From the NCBI GenBank assembly GCA_903995115.1, contig LR877166.1, forward strand, positions 248,001 to 312,000: a stretch of 64,000 nucleotides of DNA, given 5' to 3'. Source of the stretch: Angomonas deanei (lineage: Eukaryota > Euglenozoa > Kinetoplastea > Trypanosomatida > Trypanosomatidae). Both the position numbers and the translations under genes were made by a program. Shown here in pieces: positions 61,658 to 64,000 of this stretch (the first letter of the stretch is position 1; the number at the start of each line of letters is the position of its first letter). Below the pieces are notes generated by a model. That model did no database searches. It worked only from the letters and a program-made list of their open reading frames with translations, and was not told where the DNA came from.

Positions 61658-63143
61658 TTATGTAGAAATGACAACAGCAACAGCATCAACAAGAAAAACA
61701 AAAAATAAAAAACAATAAAACCAATTAAAAAAAATTCAAAAAAAGAAAAGAGAACTAAACAAAAAACAAAAAAGGAAAACAAATACGATGTATATAATGT
61801 ATATAGTCAAAAAAAATAAAACTTGTTCCTGTTCCTGTTGTTGTTGTTGGGGGAAAGGATGGTTGGACGGCGAGCACCCCACCAGGATTGGGGAGGGCGA
61901 GGGGCATCCCGGCAGCACCGCGCGTCGCTAGACCCGGTGCAAAAATAGAATAGAATATTTGAAAAAACAATTAGATTTTTCTTTATAACTGTAACCTTTT
62001 TTTTTTTTTGCGCCCCTATGCGCCCCTAATATAAAAACAAAAAACAAACAAAAAAAATATATATAACTTAATTAAACAAAACAAAAATAAAAAGTAATAA
62101 AACAAAATAAACAAAAATGAAAAATTAAACCCGAGAGTGACCTTTTTTTTTTTAATGAAATACTAGATCTTTTTTGTGTTTGCTTTTTAGAAAGGGAAAA
62201 AAAAAAATCGTATTCCCACTTTTTTTTTGTTTGCTTTTTAGAAAGGGAAAAAAAAAAATCGTATTCCCACTTTTTTTTTGTTTGCTTTTTAGAAAGGGGA
62301 AAAAAAAATCAATTCGTGTCCTCATTTTTTTTTATTATTATTTTCCTGATTTCTTCTTTTATAGTGGAATAAAAACAAACAATTCGCCGTCCACTACTTT
62401 TTTTTTTTTTTTTTTTTTTTTTTTATTTTCGTGTTTTCCATTTTTTTTTTTTAAAAAAATATATATATAACAGAAAAAAAGTTTAAAAATATGAAAAAAA
62501 GTAATTTAAATACAATCAATGCAAAAAAAAAAAAGGAAACCGTAAAACATGTAAAATTTAAAAGCAGATCCGCCGGACTGCCAACATCGTATGACGAAGA
62601 GACGATAAGTTTGTTTGTTATTCTCTTTTGTTTGTTTTGTTTTCTTGTTTTCCCACACGTGGTGGGTCCCCGCCCAACTCAAAACAGTTTAACGGGCTCT
62701 TTTTTGTTTCTTCTTTTTGCAGTACAGTTGTTGTTGTCGTTGTTGTTTTGGCGTGTTGACTGTTCTTGTTGTTAGTATTGTTGGTGTTTTGTTATTGTTG
62801 TTGTTGGTGTTGTTGTTGTTGGTTGTTATTATTTTACTTTTACTTTATTTTTTTGCAGTAATAAAAACATTGTCGATTTTCTAATAGGTTTTTTTCTTTT
62901 ATATCAAAAGCTTTGCATTTCATTTTACACCGGTATATCCTTTTTTAAAAATGCCTCCTCTCTACAAAGGTAAGAGATGAATGGGGCCTGCATGATTGAT
63001 GGTAAAGACATACTTTTGTATTATGACTTGTTTCTTATGTCCGCTTGTGGATTTGGGCACCCGCTTTTTCTTCGACACACCGCCACCTCCCCACTCTTTC
63101 CACAGTATTAAGATTTTAGATTTTAGATTCGCTATTTGTTTTT
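61658..63143. other. intergenic module H-I
   Basis: 1.49 kb. Three TTTTTGTTTGC units and the TTCCTGATTTC block as in G-H, but the GTT stretch (ATTGTTGGTGTTTTGTTATT near 62775) is the F-G form. The uORF and CTTTCCACAG acceptor are kept. Confidence 0.7.
61849..61934 (+). other. GC-rich hairpin element after array gene H
   Basis: Same form as after gene G. Confidence 0.75.
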
Positions 63144-64000
63144 ATGGAGCACTTCACCTCCATCCATATGCACCCCGCCCCATCACGGCCCCAGTCAAAC
63201 TTTCAGTGGCAGCCGGCCTGGCCAAACCACTCCCCGCAGCAGAGCCAGCAGCCGGCTTGGCCCAGCCAGGCCCCGCAGTCCTCCCAGCAGCCGGCTTGGC
63301 CAATCCAGGCCCCGCGGTTCTCGCAACAGCCGGCTTGGCCAAACCAGGGCCCGCAGTCCTCCCAACAGTCGGCTTGGCCAATCCAGGCCCCGCAGTCCTC
63401 GCAACAGCCGGCTTGGCCAAACCAGGGCCCGCAGTCCTCCCAACAGTCGGCTTGGCCCAGCCAGGCCCCGCAGTCCTCTCAACAGCCGGCTTGGCCAAAC
63501 CAGGGCCCGCAGTCCTCCCAACAGTCGGCTTGGCCCAGCCAGGCCCCGCAGTCCTCTCAACAGCCGGCTTGGCCAAACCAGGGCCCGCAGTCCTCCCAAC
63601 AGTCGGCTTGGCCCAGCCAGGCCCCGCAGTCCTCTCAACAGCCGGCTTGGCGCAGCCAGGCCCCGCAGTCCTCCCAGCAGCCGGCTTGGCCAATCCAGTC
63701 CCCGCAGTCCTCTCAACAGCTGGCTTGGCCAAACCAGGGCCCGCAGTCCTCCCAACAGTCGGCTTGGCCCAGCCAGTCCCCGCAGTCCTCTCAACAGCCG
63801 GCTTGGCCCAGCCAGGCCCCGCAGTCCTCCCAACAGCCGGCTTGGCGCAGCCAGGCCCCGCAGTCCTCTCAACAGCTGGCTTGGCCAAACCAGGGCCCGC
63901 AGTCCTCCCAACAGTCGGCTTGGCCCAGCCAGTCCCCGCAGTCCTCGCAACAGCTGGCTTGGCCCAGCCAGTCCCCGCAGTCCTCTCAACAGCCGGCTTG
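63144..64000 (+). CDS. array gene I: at least twenty 13-mer repeats (3' end outside window)
   Basis: The standard leader MEHFTSIHMHP is followed by about 20.3 units that run off the window end. After the first unit they are of the gene H type, with a dimer pattern in which QSAWPSQAPQSSQ and QPAWPNQGPQSSQ alternate. Further variants are QPAWRSQAPQSSQ and QLAWPNQGPQSSQ. The repeat type and the upstream spacer suggest the soluble subfamily, but the body is not visible. This is the longest repeat tract of the nine genes. Confidence 0.8.
   Translation, partial: MEHFTSIHMHPAPSRPQSNFQWQPAWPNHSPQQSQQPAWPSQAPQSSQQPAWPIQAPRFSQQPAWPNQGPQSSQQSAWPIQAPQSSQQPAWPNQGPQSSQQSAWPSQAPQSSQQPAWPNQGPQSSQQSAWPSQAPQSSQQPAWPNQGPQSSQQSAWPSQAPQSSQQPAWRSQAPQSSQQPAWPIQSPQSSQQLAWPNQGPQSSQQSAWPSQSPQSSQQPAWPSQAPQSSQQPAWRSQAPQSSQQLAWPNQGPQSSQQSAWPSQSPQSSQQLAWPSQSPQSSQQPA
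63210..64000 (+). repeat. 39-bp coding repeat, at least 20 units
   Basis: Continues to the window edge, so the count is a minimum. A 78-bp higher-order unit is visible between about 63330 and 63640. Confidence 0.96.

Overview
The window comes from the nuclear genome of a kinetoplastid, most likely a trypanosomatid. Four signs support this: long same-strand gene runs with no visible introns; polypyrimidine tracts followed by AG just upstream of start codons (the trans-splicing signal); a U2 snRNA gene of the trypanosome type beside a divergently oriented tRNA gene; and a LINE whose end carries RNase H plus two C2H2 fingers, as in the ingi/L1Tc clade. Spacers are extremely rich in poly-A and poly-T, and several genes carry long (AAT)n tracts that encode polyasparagine. 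I cannot name the species.

Layout. 1-9 kb, + strand: a tandem group of cysteine-rich, CxxC-repeat type I membrane proteins (one partial, one short and frameshifted, one broken by a 14-bp duplication, one intact at 1266 aa). 10-21.6 kb, + strand: a CMGC-like kinase, a one-TM polyasparagine protein, an Ariadne-type RBR ubiquitin ligase, an unrecognised polyasparagine protein and Rab GDI. The polyasparagine genes are repeatedly frameshifted, almost always inside AAT tracts. 21.9-22.5 kb: two tRNA-Ala(AGC) genes in opposite orientation bracket U2 snRNA, at a point where + and - transcription units converge. 23.5-25.3 kb, - strand: a quadruple-CX9C mitochondrial-type protein, a doubtful small ORF and a calmodulin-like protein. 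25.3-34.2 kb is gene-poor: a GC-rich island, a satellite of about 130-145 bp per unit bracketed by 250-bp direct repeats, a decayed LINE, and a palindromic junction of gene fragments. 34.3-64 kb, + strand: a head-to-tail array of nine genes (the last cut by the window end) of a family I do not recognise.

The array is the most striking part. Its genes share an N-terminus, a 13-residue W/P/Q-rich repeat (39 bp) whose copy number runs 0, 1, 3, 18, 9, 9, 6, 14 and at least 20, a repeated domain of about 85-90 residues with a W-I-W...G-S-F core, and a long coiled coil. There are two subfamilies. The first six genes end in two membrane segments and a basic tail; the next two have four domain repeats and no membrane segment. 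Spacers are modular too, with a GC-rich hairpin element after each stop, a short stepwise-amplified repeat, polypyrimidine/AG acceptors and a conserved short upstream ORF. Near-identity between copies together with swapped modules points to continuing recombination. This organisation resembles that of fast-evolving surface or host-interaction families, but the function is unknown.
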